From: an uncultured Clostridia bacterium
GTDB lineage: Bacteria > Bacillota > Clostridia > Oscillospirales > Acutalibacteraceae
Assembly (NCBI GenBank): GCA_937916195.1
Contig: CALFTO010000032.1
Span: forward strand, 1-15,412
Direction of reading: 5' to 3'
Length of the DNA: 15,412 nt
Shown here: positions 1 through 7,136 of the stretch, piece by piece
Numbering within the stretch: the stretch's first letter is position 1
Layout of the letters: the number at the start of each line of letters is the position of its first letter
The notes under the pieces: model-generated
Seen by the model: only the letters and a program-made list of their open reading frames with translations
Told to the model about the DNA's origin: nothing
Databases searched by the model: none
Position numbers and translations under genes: made by a program

Positions 1-2
1 AA

Positions 3-209
3 ATGGCAATTAAAATAAATCTCGATTTAGCCCTCGCCAAGTCAAAAATGACCTCGGGCGAATTGGCTGAACGAATAGGAATAACCCAAGCGAATTTATC
101 CATTCTCAAAACAGGCAAAGCAAAAGCTGTGCGCTTTTCAACCCTCGAAGCCATCTGCCGTGAGCTTAACTGTCAACCCGGTGACATTCTCGAATACGAG
201 GAAGACTAA
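3..209 (+). CDS. Small Cro/CI (XRE) family HTH transcriptional regulator
   Basis: This 68-residue protein is almost entirely one Cro/CI-type helix-turn-helix domain (about residues 5-63). The recognition region is SGELAERIGITQANLSIL, followed by KTGKAKAVRFSTLEAIC, and the protein ends in the CQPGDILEY motif seen in YozG-like single-domain regulators. It should bind DNA as a dimer; no ligand or sensor domain is present. The start codon lies two bases from the window edge, so its RBS and promoter cannot be seen. From memory, regulators of this type often sit beside small multi-pass membrane proteins (for example DUF2975) that they help control. The two membrane-protein genes that follow on the same strand fit that pattern, but co-regulation is inference. 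Family call is firm; target unknown. Confidence 0.9.
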   Translation: MAIKINLDLALAKSKMTSGELAERIGITQANLSILKTGKAKAVRFSTLEAICRELNCQPGDILEYEED

Positions 210-210
210 A

Positions 211-241
211 AATGCAGAATGCAAAGTGCAAAATGCAGAAT
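211..241. repeat. Short direct repeat (AATGCAGAAT x2)
   Basis: The 10-mer AATGCAGAAT occurs at 211-220 and 232-241, with the related GCAAAGTGCAA between, immediately after the stop codon of the HTH gene. This low-complexity 'atgcagaatgcaaa' pattern resembles spacer repeats I recall from Clostridia intergenic regions. It has no coding character, and the open frame running through it is judged not to be translated. Confidence 0.6.
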
Positions 242-273
242 TAAGATGTATCCCAATGTAGAAACAGAACTGT

Positions 274-298
274 GTAGGGGCGATTCACGAATCGCCTG
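274..298. repeat. Short palindromic repeat, GTAGGG-framed, copy 1
   Basis: GTAGGG (274-279) leads into a perfect 8-bp inverted repeat, GGCGATTC (279-286) and GAATCGCC (289-296), with a 2-nt centre. The frame is shared with a second element at 707-733 although the stem sequences differ, which suggests two members of one REP/MITE-like family rather than chance hairpins. It is not followed by a T-tract, so it is not a conventional terminator. Confidence 0.6.
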
Positions 299-329
299 CG
301 GTCAATATATTTATCAAAGGGGAGTAAAA

Positions 330-710
330 ATGAAAAGAATAATTTACATTATAATGATGCTGTATTACACCATTATGTGTGCAGATTTGTTTGTTCAGTT
401 TTTACCGATGACGATAAACATTTTTTCACCGCCTCATTTTTATATCTTTTGGTTCGGTGTGCACGGATATACTATCGGTAATTATATTGTGTTTTATGCT
501 ATTATTGTCTGTATTCTGCTCTTTACAACCTTAGCACATTTCTATAAAGGTAGCTTTAAAATAATTGCAATAATTTGCTTGTGTATAATTGCACTCGGCA
601 ATATACTGGTTATTTTTGATGGTCCTACATTTGCATTGTGCATAATTTTAATAGCATTAACATTCTATATCAGCAAAGAAAAAGAATATATAATAGAAGA
701 AACCGCGTAG
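330..710 (+). CDS. Small integral membrane protein of unknown function
   Basis: This is a 126-residue, strongly hydrophobic protein with three to four predicted membrane spans: about residues 3-25, 50-72, 74-93 and 96-114. It ends in a short charged tail (SKEKEYIIEE). I chose the ATG at 330 because AAAGGGGA lies just upstream at a proper distance; the longer frame from 219 would start inside the repeat region. No family is recognised with certainty. Its position between an HTH regulator and a DUF4173-like membrane protein on the same strand suggests co-expression. Its stop codon (TAG, 708-710) is contributed by the GTAGGG palindromic repeat, so the original C-terminus may have been different. 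Confidence 0.7.
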   Translation: MKRIIYIIMMLYYTIMCADLFVQFLPMTINIFSPPHFYIFWFGVHGYTIGNYIVFYAIIVCILLFTTLAHFYKGSFKIIAIICLCIIALGNILVIFDGPTFALCIILIALTFYISKEKEYIIEETA

Positions 711-733
711 GGACAGAACTCCTGTTCTGTCCG
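707..733. repeat. Short palindromic repeat, GTAGGG-framed, copy 2
   Basis: GTAGGG (707-712) overlaps a perfect 9-bp inverted repeat, GGACAGAAC (711-719) and GTTCTGTCC (724-732), with a TCCT loop. It has the same GTAGGG...CCG frame as the copy at 274-298 with a different stem. It overlaps the stop codon of the upstream gene and ends just before the RBS (AAAGGAG, 736-742) of the next one, so in mRNA it would form a hairpin right before that start. Confidence 0.65.
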
Positions 734-750
734 TGAAAGGAGAATAATTT

Positions 751-2511
751 ATGGAAAACACATCAACCAATACCACAAACAATACTCCGCAAACTCCCGC
801 ACCACCGTCGTGTCCCGCATATGTAAACCCTAACAGTATATTATATAAACCTAAACCAAAAGAAGAAAAGAAAATCGACTTTTCTAAAACTGATTACATA
901 TTTATGGGCATTTTTGCCGTGTTGTCCATCTGCCTTGTATTCTTCGGCTTTTTCGGCGGAATGGCAATTGGATTTACAATCAGCGCAATTGCTCTTATAG
1001 CCACACTCGCAGTTTATGTGGTAAAAAAAGGTGAGTTTAGTTTCGTGTCAATTGCATCACTTGTTCTCGCGGTGCTTTCAAGCGTGGTTTTTACCCTTTA
1101 CGCTACCGATGGATTGTCCCGCTTTATCGCATTTGCGGTGCTTTTTGCCTCAACGGCACTCTGTATGGTTTCGCTAACCGATGAAACAGTAGCAGACCAC
1201 ATCAACGGCGTAGTGAAATTGGCATTTTCAACCTTTTTAGCACCATTTTCAAATACACCCGTTTTTGTAAAATCACTTCTTAAAAATGACAAAAAGAAAA
1301 CTGCTGTGCAAATTGCAACAGCAGTGCTCGCGGCAATACCCGTGCTTGCAGTTGTGATAGCTCTGCTTACAAGTGCAGATGCCGCCTTTGAAGGTCTTGT
1401 GGGCAAAATTGCCTCAAGCCTCGGTATGACAATTCTTAAGCTTATTATAACCGCAATAGTTCTTGTCCTTTTGATTTCCTTTGCAGTAACCTGCAAATAT
1501 GAATTGAATGAACTTCGCGGTGCACCCTTACAACCCGAAAAAGCCCGCAAATTCAATTCGCCCTTTGCGATAACATTTTTAGGACTTATCGCCCTTGTTT
1601 ATCTTGTGTATATGTTTTCACAGACTGCATACTTTTTCAGCGCATTTTCGGGAATTCTGCCCTCGGGCTATGAAGTCAGCTTTGCCCAGTATGCCCGTCG
1701 CGGATTTTTTGAGACCGAGGCAATCGCCGCAATAAATCTTGTGCTTATGACACTTGCAATGTGGCTCACAATTCGTCGCGAAAACGGTAAGCTCAACCCA
1801 ATTGTCAAAGGACTTTTAACATTTATCGGTGTGTTTACAATCCTATTTATCGCAACCGCAATTTCAAAAATGGTTATGTATATAGGGGAGTACGGGCTCA
1901 CAGTCCTGCGACTTTTCACATCTGTATTTATGATTGCCACCGCCATAGTCATTGTGGCATTTATCATAAGGATTTTCAATCCCGAGCTTAAAACTATGAA
2001 GTACGCGGCGCTGATTTCAATGGCACTTTTTACAGCCCTCTGCCTTTGCGGAATTGACCGCACCGTAGCTTCATATAATGTGAACGCATATCTCGACGGT
2101 AAACTCCAAACCGTTGATATTGATACTCTTTTCTATTCATCTGACTCCGCAATCCCTTATATTGCACGGCTTACAGATTGTGAAAATGAAGAAGTGAAAA
2201 TCGAAGCACAAAGAAGAATTACAAGCCATTACAAAACAAATATGTTTGATGGTGGTTGGATTTACGACGCCGCCGAAGATGATGCAATAAGAGTGAACTT
2301 CGAGTTCGGTACAGATTTCACCTTGTCGAAATATTTAACTGCAAAAGCCATAAACTCCCGTAATATCAAACCTTATGAATATGAAGGTATCACGGTTGGC
2401 GATATAATTGAAAATCCCGATATCCTTTATGAGCAGTCTGCTAATGACGATACAACCGTAATCGAAGACGAAGACCTGCTCTATGACGATGAAGAATTGT
2501 TATGGGACTAA
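751..2511 (+). CDS. DUF4173/DUF4153-like polytopic membrane protein
   Basis: This 586-residue protein has a Pro/Thr/Asn-rich N-terminus (about 1-45), then roughly ten membrane spans between residues 48 and 440, then a hydrophilic C-terminal domain of about 140 residues ending in a very acidic tail (EDEDLLYDDEELLWD). The segment IALLTSADAAFEGLVG, after a span near residue 195, resembles the core of DUF4173 proteins. A second hydrophobic block follows after a charged loop near 245-270. Molecular function is unknown for the family. A good RBS (AAAGGAG, 8 nt upstream) fixes the start at 751. It is the last gene before a terminator and probably shares an operon with the two small genes upstream. 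Family recognised from sequence style, not from a search. Confidence 0.75.
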   Translation: MENTSTNTTNNTPQTPAPPSCPAYVNPNSILYKPKPKEEKKIDFSKTDYIFMGIFAVLSICLVFFGFFGGMAIGFTISAIALIATLAVYVVKKGEFSFVSIASLVLAVLSSVVFTLYATDGLSRFIAFAVLFASTALCMVSLTDETVADHINGVVKLAFSTFLAPFSNTPVFVKSLLKNDKKKTAVQIATAVLAAIPVLAVVIALLTSADAAFEGLVGKIASSLGMTILKLIITAIVLVLLISFAVTCKYELNELRGAPLQPEKARKFNSPFAITFLGLIALVYLVYMFSQTAYFFSAFSGILPSGYEVSFAQYARRGFFETEAIAAINLVLMTLAMWLTIRRENGKLNPIVKGLLTFIGVFTILFIATAISKMVMYIGEYGLTVLRLFTSVFMIATAIVIVAFIIRIFNPELKTMKYAALISMALFTALCLCGIDRTVASYNVNAYLDGKLQTVDIDTLFYSSDSAIPYIARLTDCENEEVKIEAQRRITSHYKTNMFDGGWIYDAAEDDAIRVNFEFGTDFTLSKYLTAKAINSRNIKPYEYEGITVGDIIENPDILYEQSANDDTTVIEDEDLLYDDEELLWD

Positions 2512-2522
2512 AGACAAAAAAT

Positions 2523-2570
2523 CCTCCCTCTGACGAGGGAGGTGGCACGGCGTAGCCGTGACGGAGGGAG
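2523..2570. repeat. GC-rich palindromic repeat element (two hairpins)
   Basis: There are two perfect stems: CCTCCCTC/GAGGGAGG (2523-2530 with 2535-2542) and CACGGC/GCCGTG (2546-2551 with 2555-2560). A second GGAGGGAG copy (2563-2570) could pair with the first arm instead, giving an alternative outer stem. The element is much more GC-rich than its surroundings and matches the style of dispersed palindromes I recall from gut Clostridia. It lies just after the DUF4173 gene. Confidence 0.65.
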
Positions 2571-2594
2571 AGATTAACTCTTTCCCTCTTTTTT
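2564..2594 (+). terminator. Rho-independent terminator after the DUF4173 gene
   Basis: A 10-bp stem, GAGGGAGAGA (2564-2573) with TCTTTCCCTC (2579-2588) including one G-U pair, has a 5-nt loop and is followed directly by six T residues (2589-2594). Its 5' arm re-uses the last part of the palindromic repeat element. Confidence 0.7.
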
Positions 2595-2599
2595 ATTGC

Positions 2600-2630
2600 A
2601 AAAAATTCCCCCCTGCAAGTTGCAAAGGGG
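2600..2630 (-). terminator. Probable terminator of the minus-strand lipoprotein gene
   Basis: CCCCTGC (2610-2616) and GCAAAGGGG (2622-2630) form a bulged hairpin. Read on the minus strand it is followed by AA and then T residues (A run at 2600-2605 on the plus strand). It lies 16 nt past the lipoprotein stop codon. The two-base bulge lowers confidence. Confidence 0.45.
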
Positions 2631-2645
2631 AGTGCTTTTAATCTA

Positions 2646-3581
2646 TTATAATTCCTCGTATGTGGTAATGCGGTCAGGTTTGTCAACATCAAATATTTGT
2701 GTTTGCAGTTCATTTGTATCCTCAAGCTCTGTCCAGTATTTTACTTCAATCTGTTTGCCGTCATTTATGAAACGGGCAGATTGAACATTTTCAATAAATC
2801 CTGCAATTTGCTTGTCAAAGCCGTCATAAACTTTGACCTCATCACTGCCGAAAATCTCATGAACATACACTGCACCCGAACAAGCACTACATACATATCC
2901 ATTGTACCAGTCAATTTGTCCCCAAATCATATTAGAAATTTTACCGGTGTCATAATTGTAAAAATATGCGCCCCTTGTGAGAATTCCCGTTCCTGATTGA
3001 ATCCATTTTACAACCGTATTTTCATCAACAAGAAAAATATGGGGGTCTCGGTTTGTGGTATCTTCAAAAATCACATTTCCGTTTTTATCAAAGATTGTGT
3101 AAGTATATAAAAATTCCGTGTATTCAATTTTATAATATTTATCTGCCTCTGATGTTAGAATGTCTATATCCTTTTTGATTGTGTCATATACTCCGTCACA
3201 TTTATAATACAAGAAATCCGTACCTTTTGATATTCTTATAATATCATCGTCATAAACCTCAAAACCAACATGGTTATAATCAAAAGACCAAAAACTAATA
3301 TATATTCCCTCATCATCGTAATTATGAGTGTTCTCTGCTTCTGTAATTATATATTCATCTAATGTATTATAAAAATTCAACACAGTATTTTTATAGGTAT
3401 TATTGTAATTGTACTCGAACTTAAACCAAATATTCATTTCAGTATTTCTGTCATTAAAATCAATTCCTTCAGTTGAAATGACATCTTGCAAAGTGATTGT
3501 GTTGGTTTTTTCGGGTTGTTTTGAACAACCAACTAAAATAAATAGCATAACAATAGCCAAAAATAAACTGATTTTTTTCAT
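2646..3581 (-). CDS. Secreted lipoprotein of unknown function (311 aa)
   Basis: The protein has a classic lipoprotein signal: MKKISLFLAIVMLFILVGC, with a lipobox LVGC and lipidated Cys19, followed by SKQPEKT. It should be exported and anchored on the outer face of the membrane. The mature part (about 290 residues) is rich in Tyr, Asp, Asn and aromatic/hydrophobic strand patterns such as VIFEDTTNRDPHIFLVDE and KVYDGFDKQ. That suggests an all-beta, possibly propeller-like fold, which is inference. A CSAC pair occurs near residue 235. I chose the start at 3581 because GGGGAGGAT precedes it; the reading frame extends upstream but those residues overlap the promoter. The gene is visibly more AT-rich than its neighbours. 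It has its own promoter and converges on the DUF4173 gene. No family recognised. Confidence 0.8.
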   Translation of the reverse strand: MKKISLFLAIVMLFILVGCSKQPEKTNTITLQDVISTEGIDFNDRNTEMNIWFKFEYNYNNTYKNTVLNFYNTLDEYIITEAENTHNYDDEGIYISFWSFDYNHVGFEVYDDDIIRISKGTDFLYYKCDGVYDTIKKDIDILTSEADKYYKIEYTEFLYTYTIFDKNGNVIFEDTTNRDPHIFLVDENTVVKWIQSGTGILTRGAYFYNYDTGKISNMIWGQIDWYNGYVCSACSGAVYVHEIFGSDEVKVYDGFDKQIAGFIENVQSARFINDGKQIEVKYWTELEDTNELQTQIFDVDKPDRITTYEEL

Positions 3582-3618
3582 TTTATCCTCCCCATTCATA
3601 GTTTTTTTATACAAATTA

Positions 3619-3647
3619 ATTATAAAATATGGAATTTCAAAATGCAA
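3619..3647 (-). promoter_or_regulatory. Sigma-A promoter for the lipoprotein gene
   Basis: On the minus strand, TTGCAT (plus-strand 3642-3647) and TATAAT (3619-3624) are separated by exactly 17 bp. Predicted transcription begins near 3612, about 30 nt before the ATG, leaving room for the GGGGAGGAT ribosome site. Confidence 0.75.
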
Positions 3648-3650
3648 TAG

Positions 3651-3685
3651 AAAAAAGAAAAAACGCACATCAACCGATGTGCGTT
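3651..3685 (-). terminator. Rho-independent terminator of rpmB
   Basis: A perfect 10-bp stem, AACGCACATC (3662-3671) with GATGTGCGTT (3676-3685) around a 4-nt loop, is followed on the minus strand by a long T-rich run (plus-strand A run 3651-3663). It lies about 22 nt past the rpmB stop codon and just upstream of the lipoprotein promoter, separating the two units. Confidence 0.88.
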
Positions 3686-3707
3686 AATTTTCGTATTTTG
3701 CTTTGAA

Positions 3708-3896
3708 TTAAACTGCTCTTTCAACCTTACCTGAACGAAGGCAACGAGTGCAAGCATAAACTCTCTTAGGAGAGCCGTTTACAACTGCTTTAACTCTTCT
3801 AACGTTGGGTTTCCATGTTCTGTTTGAACGTCTGTGTGAGTGAGAAACCTTGATGCCGAAAGCAACGTCTTTACCACAATATTCGCATTTTGCCAT
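3708..3896 (-). CDS. rpmB: Large ribosomal subunit protein bL28
   Basis: This is a 62-residue basic protein of the usual L28 length. The N-terminus MAKCEYCGKDVAFG, the VSHSHRRSNRTWKPN segment and the C-terminal VYACTRCLRSGKVER are typical of L28. Four cysteines (C4, C7, C49, C52) form two CxxC pairs, so this is the zinc-binding ('C+') form rather than the zinc-independent paralogue. It is a structural component of the 50S subunit that contacts 23S rRNA. A strong RBS (AAGGAGGTG) lies 9 nt before the start. It is monocistronic, with its own promoter at 3952-3980 and a terminator at 3651-3685, and is divergent from recA. I see no Zur-like operator or known r-protein leader structure in its roughly 50-nt 5' region. 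Confidence 0.97.
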   Translation of the reverse strand: MAKCEYCGKDVAFGIKVSHSHRRSNRTWKPNVRRVKAVVNGSPKRVYACTRCLRSGKVERAV

Positions 3897-3951
3897 TTTA
3901 AAGGCACCTCCTTATATCACGGGGATAAATAATCAAATTACAACAAGGGAC

Positions 3952-3980
3952 ATTATAACAGTTACTTTCGCAATTTGCAA
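3952..3980 (-). promoter_or_regulatory. Sigma-A promoter for rpmB
   Basis: On the minus strand, TTGCAA (plus-strand 3975-3980) is followed after 17 bp by TATAAT (3952-3957), giving a start near 3945. It is divergent from the recA promoter; the two -35 boxes are 43 bp apart across an AT-rich stretch. Confidence 0.8.
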
Positions 3981-4023
3981 GTCTTTTTTGAAAAATATTT
4001 TTAATAAAATGTAGAAAAAACAC

Positions 4024-4052
4024 TTGCATTTATTTAATAAATAATATATAAT
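4024..4052 (+). promoter_or_regulatory. Sigma-A promoter for the recA operon
   Basis: TTGCAT (4024-4029) and TATAAT (4047-4052) have a 17-bp spacer. Transcription should start near 4059, just before the LexA box. Confidence 0.82.
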
Positions 4053-4061
4053 ACACTCAAA

Positions 4062-4075
4062 CGAACATTTGTACG
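4062..4075 (+). promoter_or_regulatory. LexA (SOS) operator of recA
   Basis: CGAACATTTGTACG matches the Bacillota LexA consensus CGAAC-N4-GTTCG with a single mismatch. It sits about 10 bp downstream of the -10 box, overlapping the start of the transcript, where bound LexA would block transcription. The lexA gene itself is not in the window. Confidence 0.8.
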
Positions 4076-4091
4076 ATTGTGAGGACTAAAA

Positions 4092-5195
4092 ATGGCTGAT
4101 AAATCAAAAGCATTAGAAACCGCTTTACTTCAAATCGAAAAGAATTACGGCAAGGGCGCTGTTATGCGTCTTGGCGAAAACAGTTCACTTAATGTTGAGG
4201 CTGTGTCAACAGGCTCAATCTCTCTTGACCACGCAACAGGTATCGGCGGTTTGCCAAAGGGCAGAATTATCGAAATCTATGGGCCCGAATCTTCAGGTAA
4301 AACAACTCTTGCTTTGCAGGTTGTTGCTGAGGCACAGAAAAACGGTGGCGAGGCAGCGTTTATTGATGCCGAGCACGCTCTTGACCCCGAATATGCCGAG
4401 GCTCTTGGCGTAGACATCAATTCTCTTCTCGTTTCTCAGCCCGACAACGGCGAGCAGGCTCTTGAAATTGCTGAGGCTTTGGCTCGTTCAGGTGCTCTTG
4501 ATGTTATCGTTGTTGACTCTGTTGCGGCTCTCGTTCCACGTGCAGAAATCGAGGGCGATATGGGTGACAGTCACGTTGGTCTTCACGCACGTTTAATGTC
4601 ACAGGCTCTTCGTAAGCTTGCAGGCGTAATCAATAAGTCAAATACTCTTATAATCTTTATTAACCAGCTTCGTGAAAAGGTTGGTGTAATCTATGGTAAC
4701 CCCGAGGTTACAACAGGCGGTCGTGCACTTAAATTCTATGCTTCAATGCGTATTGATGTTCGCCGAGTTGAACAGCTTAAGGGTCAGGGCAGTGAGTTTA
4801 TCGGCTCACGCACCCGTGCAAAGATTGTTAAGAATAAGGTAGCACCCCCATTCAAAGAGGCAGAGTTTGATATTATGTACGGCGAGGGCATTTCAAAGAT
4901 TGGCGAAATCGTTGACCTTGGTGTTAAGTTCGATATCGTTAAAAAGAGCGGTGCTTGGTTCTATTATGGTGACCAGCGTCTTGGTCAGGGCAGAGAAAAT
5001 GTAAAAATTCTCTTTAAGCAGAATCCCGAACTTGCTAATGAAATTGAAGTGCAAATCCGCGAAAAAATGAAAGAAGCTCTTGAGGCGAAAAAAGGTGCAC
5101 CAACTCCCGTTTCACAGCCTGAGCTTGTAAAAGTTCCCACAACAAAAGCAGCAGCACGCGCAAAGCTTGATATAGCGGTGGATGACGACGAATGA
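4092..5195 (+). CDS. recA: Recombinase RecA
   Basis: This is a full-length RecA of 367 residues. The Walker A motif is GPESSGKTT (residues 64-72), and the core motifs SVAALVPRAEIEGDMGD and FINQLREKVGV are clear. The C-terminus carries the usual charged, Ala/Lys-rich tail ending in DDDE. RecA forms filaments on single-stranded DNA, drives strand exchange in recombination and repair, and stimulates LexA self-cleavage in the SOS response. The ATG at 4092 follows a GTGAGGA RBS and a promoter with a LexA box, so it should be damage-inducible. The TGA stop overlaps the recX start by 4 nt (ATGA), implying translational coupling. A somewhat different codon style (many GAG, CTT and GCT codons) is typical of a highly expressed gene. 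Confidence 0.99.
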   Translation: MADKSKALETALLQIEKNYGKGAVMRLGENSSLNVEAVSTGSISLDHATGIGGLPKGRIIEIYGPESSGKTTLALQVVAEAQKNGGEAAFIDAEHALDPEYAEALGVDINSLLVSQPDNGEQALEIAEALARSGALDVIVVDSVAALVPRAEIEGDMGDSHVGLHARLMSQALRKLAGVINKSNTLIIFINQLREKVGVIYGNPEVTTGGRALKFYASMRIDVRRVEQLKGQGSEFIGSRTRAKIVKNKVAPPFKEAEFDIMYGEGISKIGEIVDLGVKFDIVKKSGAWFYYGDQRLGQGRENVKILFKQNPELANEIEVQIREKMKEALEAKKGAPTPVSQPELVKVPTTKAAARAKLDIAVDDDE

Positions 5196-5818
5196 TTTTA
5201 TCTGTCAAACAAGGTAACGCCAACAAGATTCATATCTATGTTGACGATGAATACCGCGCCACTGTTGACAGTGACTATTGGTATTCTGAAAAGTACAGAA
5301 ATTTAAAAGAGATAAATGAAGAAGAACTGACCGAGTTATTAGACGCGGTCAGTTTTCGTCGTGCTTATAATAAGGGGCTTGATTTTCTCTCACGCCGTCC
5401 CTACGGTACAAAAGAGTTAATCAAAAAGCTCTGCGAAAAAGGTCACGAAAAAGAAGCCTGTGAAAAAGCCTGTGAAAGACTAACGGAATTAGGTCTTTTA
5501 AATGATGAAGAATTCGCCCGAATTCTCGCAAATGAACTCCTTGAACGAAAAAATTACAGTATAAAAAGAATAAAACAAGAATTGATTTTCAAGGGAATTG
5601 ACCGTGAAATTGTGGAAAATACTGTCGATTTACTTGACAACGACCCCAAAAACCGTATTATATTAGTAATCAAGAAAAAATATATAAATAAAATTAGTGA
5701 TGAAAAGGGCAAAAAGCGAACAATTGACGCACTTATGCGACTTGGTTATTCCTATTCCGATATAAAAAATGCCCTTAATACCTTAACTGAATTTGATGAG
5801 GAAGAAAATTATGACTAA
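5192..5818 (+). CDS. recX: Regulatory protein RecX
   Basis: This 208-residue protein has the RecX layout: a short N-terminal beta-rich segment (about 1-50), then three tandem three-helix repeats. Recognisable stretches are ALDFLSRRPYGTKEL-like (seen as GLDFLSRRPYGTKELIKKL, residues about 62-80), LGLLNDEEFARILANELL, and SIKRIKQELIFKGI. RecX binds within the RecA filament groove and limits RecA activity. It starts inside the recA stop (ATGA overlap at 5192-5195), the usual coupling for this pair, and so falls under the same SOS control. It overlaps the next gene by 8 nt. The call rests on repeat motifs plus position after recA. Confidence 0.95.
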   Translation: MILSVKQGNANKIHIYVDDEYRATVDSDYWYSEKYRNLKEINEEELTELLDAVSFRRAYNKGLDFLSRRPYGTKELIKKLCEKGHEKEACEKACERLTELGLLNDEEFARILANELLERKNYSIKRIKQELIFKGIDREIVENTVDLLDNDPKNRIILVIKKKYINKISDEKGKKRTIDALMRLGYSYSDIKNALNTLTEFDEEENYD

Positions 5819-7136
5819 AAGAATTGGTATGATATCTTTAGGCTGTCCCAAAAATCAAGTTGACGCCGAAATAATGCTCTCAAAGCTCGAAAATGACGGC
5901 TTTGAAATTGTAAATGACCCAATGGACGCTGATATTGTCATTGTCAATACCTGTGGCTTTATTGAGGACGCAAAAAAAGAGTCAATCGAAAACATTCTCG
6001 ATATGATTTCATATAAAGAGGATTGCCCAGAAATGAAAGTCCTCGTTACAGGTTGCCTTGCCGAGCGTTATCAGTCCGAGATTTTCGGTGAAATCCCCGA
6101 GGTTGACGGCGTAATCGGTATCGGCGCAAATGAAGATATCTGTGAAATCTGTAATAAGCTCATACAAGGCGAAAAGGTCGAAGAATACCCCGAAAAAACC
6201 AATCTTAAAATTGAGGGTGACCGTATTCTTACAACACCGCCGTATTCAGCATATCTCAAAATTGCCGAGGGTTGTTCAAATCATTGCACATATTGTGCAA
6301 TTCCGTCAATTCGCGGTGAATTCCGTAGCCGTCCAAGTGAAAGTATTCTTGCAGAAGCTCAAAAACTCGCTAACGAGGGTGTTAAAGAACTTGTTGTTGT
6401 GGCACAAGACACAACCCGTTACGGCGAAGATTTATACGGCAAAAATGCGCTTGTGCCTTTACTTAAAGCTTTGTCAAAAGTTGATGGTATTGAGTGGATT
6501 AGACTTCTCTATCTTTACCCCGAAAGAATTGACGACACACTTATTGACGAAATCGCTAATAACGAAAAAATCGTAAAGTATATGGATATTCCGCTTCAGC
6601 ATTGCAACGGCAGAGTTCTCAAGCGAATGAACCGACACGGTGACCGTGAAGCTCTTACTGCTTTACTTAATAAAATTCGTGAAAGAATTGACGGTGTTAC
6701 AATTCGTACCACATTCATTGCAGGCTTCCCCGGTGAAACTGAAGAAGAATTTAACGAGCTCTGCGAATTCGTTGAAGAAATGCGATTTGAAAGAATGGGT
6801 TGCTTTGCCTATTCTGAAGAGGAGGGAACTCCCGCCGCAAGACTTGACGGAATGTTAGACCCTGAAATCCGAGCAGAGCGTGCCGAGATTATCAACGAGC
6901 GTCAAAATGCACTCCTTGACGAAATCAACGAAAACCTTATCGGCAAAACCCTAGAAACAATAGTTGAGGGATATGATGCATACACCGATTCATATTACGG
7001 TAGAACTTATATGGATGCACCTGAAATTGATACACAAATAAGCTTCATTTGCGGATATGAGCTTGAAGATGGTGACATCGTAGAGGTTGAAATTATAAAT
7101 GTTGTTGAGGGTGAGCTTACAGGAGAGGTTATATGA
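5811..7136 (+). CDS. rimO: Ribosomal protein S12 methylthiotransferase RimO (radical SAM)
   Basis: This 441-residue methylthiotransferase has three parts. The N-terminal UPF0004 domain starts MISLGCPKNQVDAE and has auxiliary-cluster cysteines at 12, 48 (NTCGF) and 82 (TGCLAER). A radical-SAM domain carries CxxxCxxC at 155, 159 and 162 (GCSNHCTYCAIPSIRG). A C-terminal TRAM domain occupies about residues 375-441. The SLGCPKN signature separates RimO from the tRNA-modifying MiaB. RimO adds a methylthio group to the conserved aspartate of ribosomal protein S12. I chose the ATG at 5811, which overlaps the recX end by 8 nt and has a GAGGAAG RBS; an in-frame ATG at 5793 lacks one. It overlaps pgsA by 4 nt. 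In many Clostridia rimO-pgsA-cinA precede recA; here the order is recA-recX-rimO-pgsA and cinA is absent. Confidence 0.97.
   Translation: MTKRIGMISLGCPKNQVDAEIMLSKLENDGFEIVNDPMDADIVIVNTCGFIEDAKKESIENILDMISYKEDCPEMKVLVTGCLAERYQSEIFGEIPEVDGVIGIGANEDICEICNKLIQGEKVEEYPEKTNLKIEGDRILTTPPYSAYLKIAEGCSNHCTYCAIPSIRGEFRSRPSESILAEAQKLANEGVKELVVVAQDTTRYGEDLYGKNALVPLLKALSKVDGIEWIRLLYLYPERIDDTLIDEIANNEKIVKYMDIPLQHCNGRVLKRMNRHGDREALTALLNKIRERIDGVTIRTTFIAGFPGETEEEFNELCEFVEEMRFERMGCFAYSEEEGTPAARLDGMLDPEIRAERAEIINERQNALLDEINENLIGKTLETIVEGYDAYTDSYYGRTYMDAPEIDTQISFICGYELEDGDIVEVEIINVVEGELTGEVI

Noticed and set aside
219..329. N-terminal extension of the small membrane protein back to position 219
   Set aside because: The extension runs through the direct and palindromic repeats, has no RBS and is not hydrophobic; the ATG at 330 has a good RBS.
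1098..2063. Minus-strand open frames inside the DUF4173-like gene
   Set aside because: They mirror the codon pattern of the long plus-strand membrane protein, lack RBSs and have no recognisable domain.
2319..2335. 0A-box-like TTGTCGAAAT
   Set aside because: It lies deep inside the DUF4173-like coding sequence, far from any promoter; a 7-base core is expected by chance.
2441..2784. Small open frames across the convergent intergenic region
   Set aside because: They span terminators and palindromic repeats and show no protein-like features.
3582..3668. Upstream extension of the 311-aa lipoprotein
   Set aside because: It would put residues ahead of a perfect lipoprotein signal and overlaps the promoter; the RBS supports the start at 3581.
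6130..6576. Alternative-frame ORF within rimO
   Set aside because: Lies entirely within the radical-SAM gene, in another frame and without an RBS.
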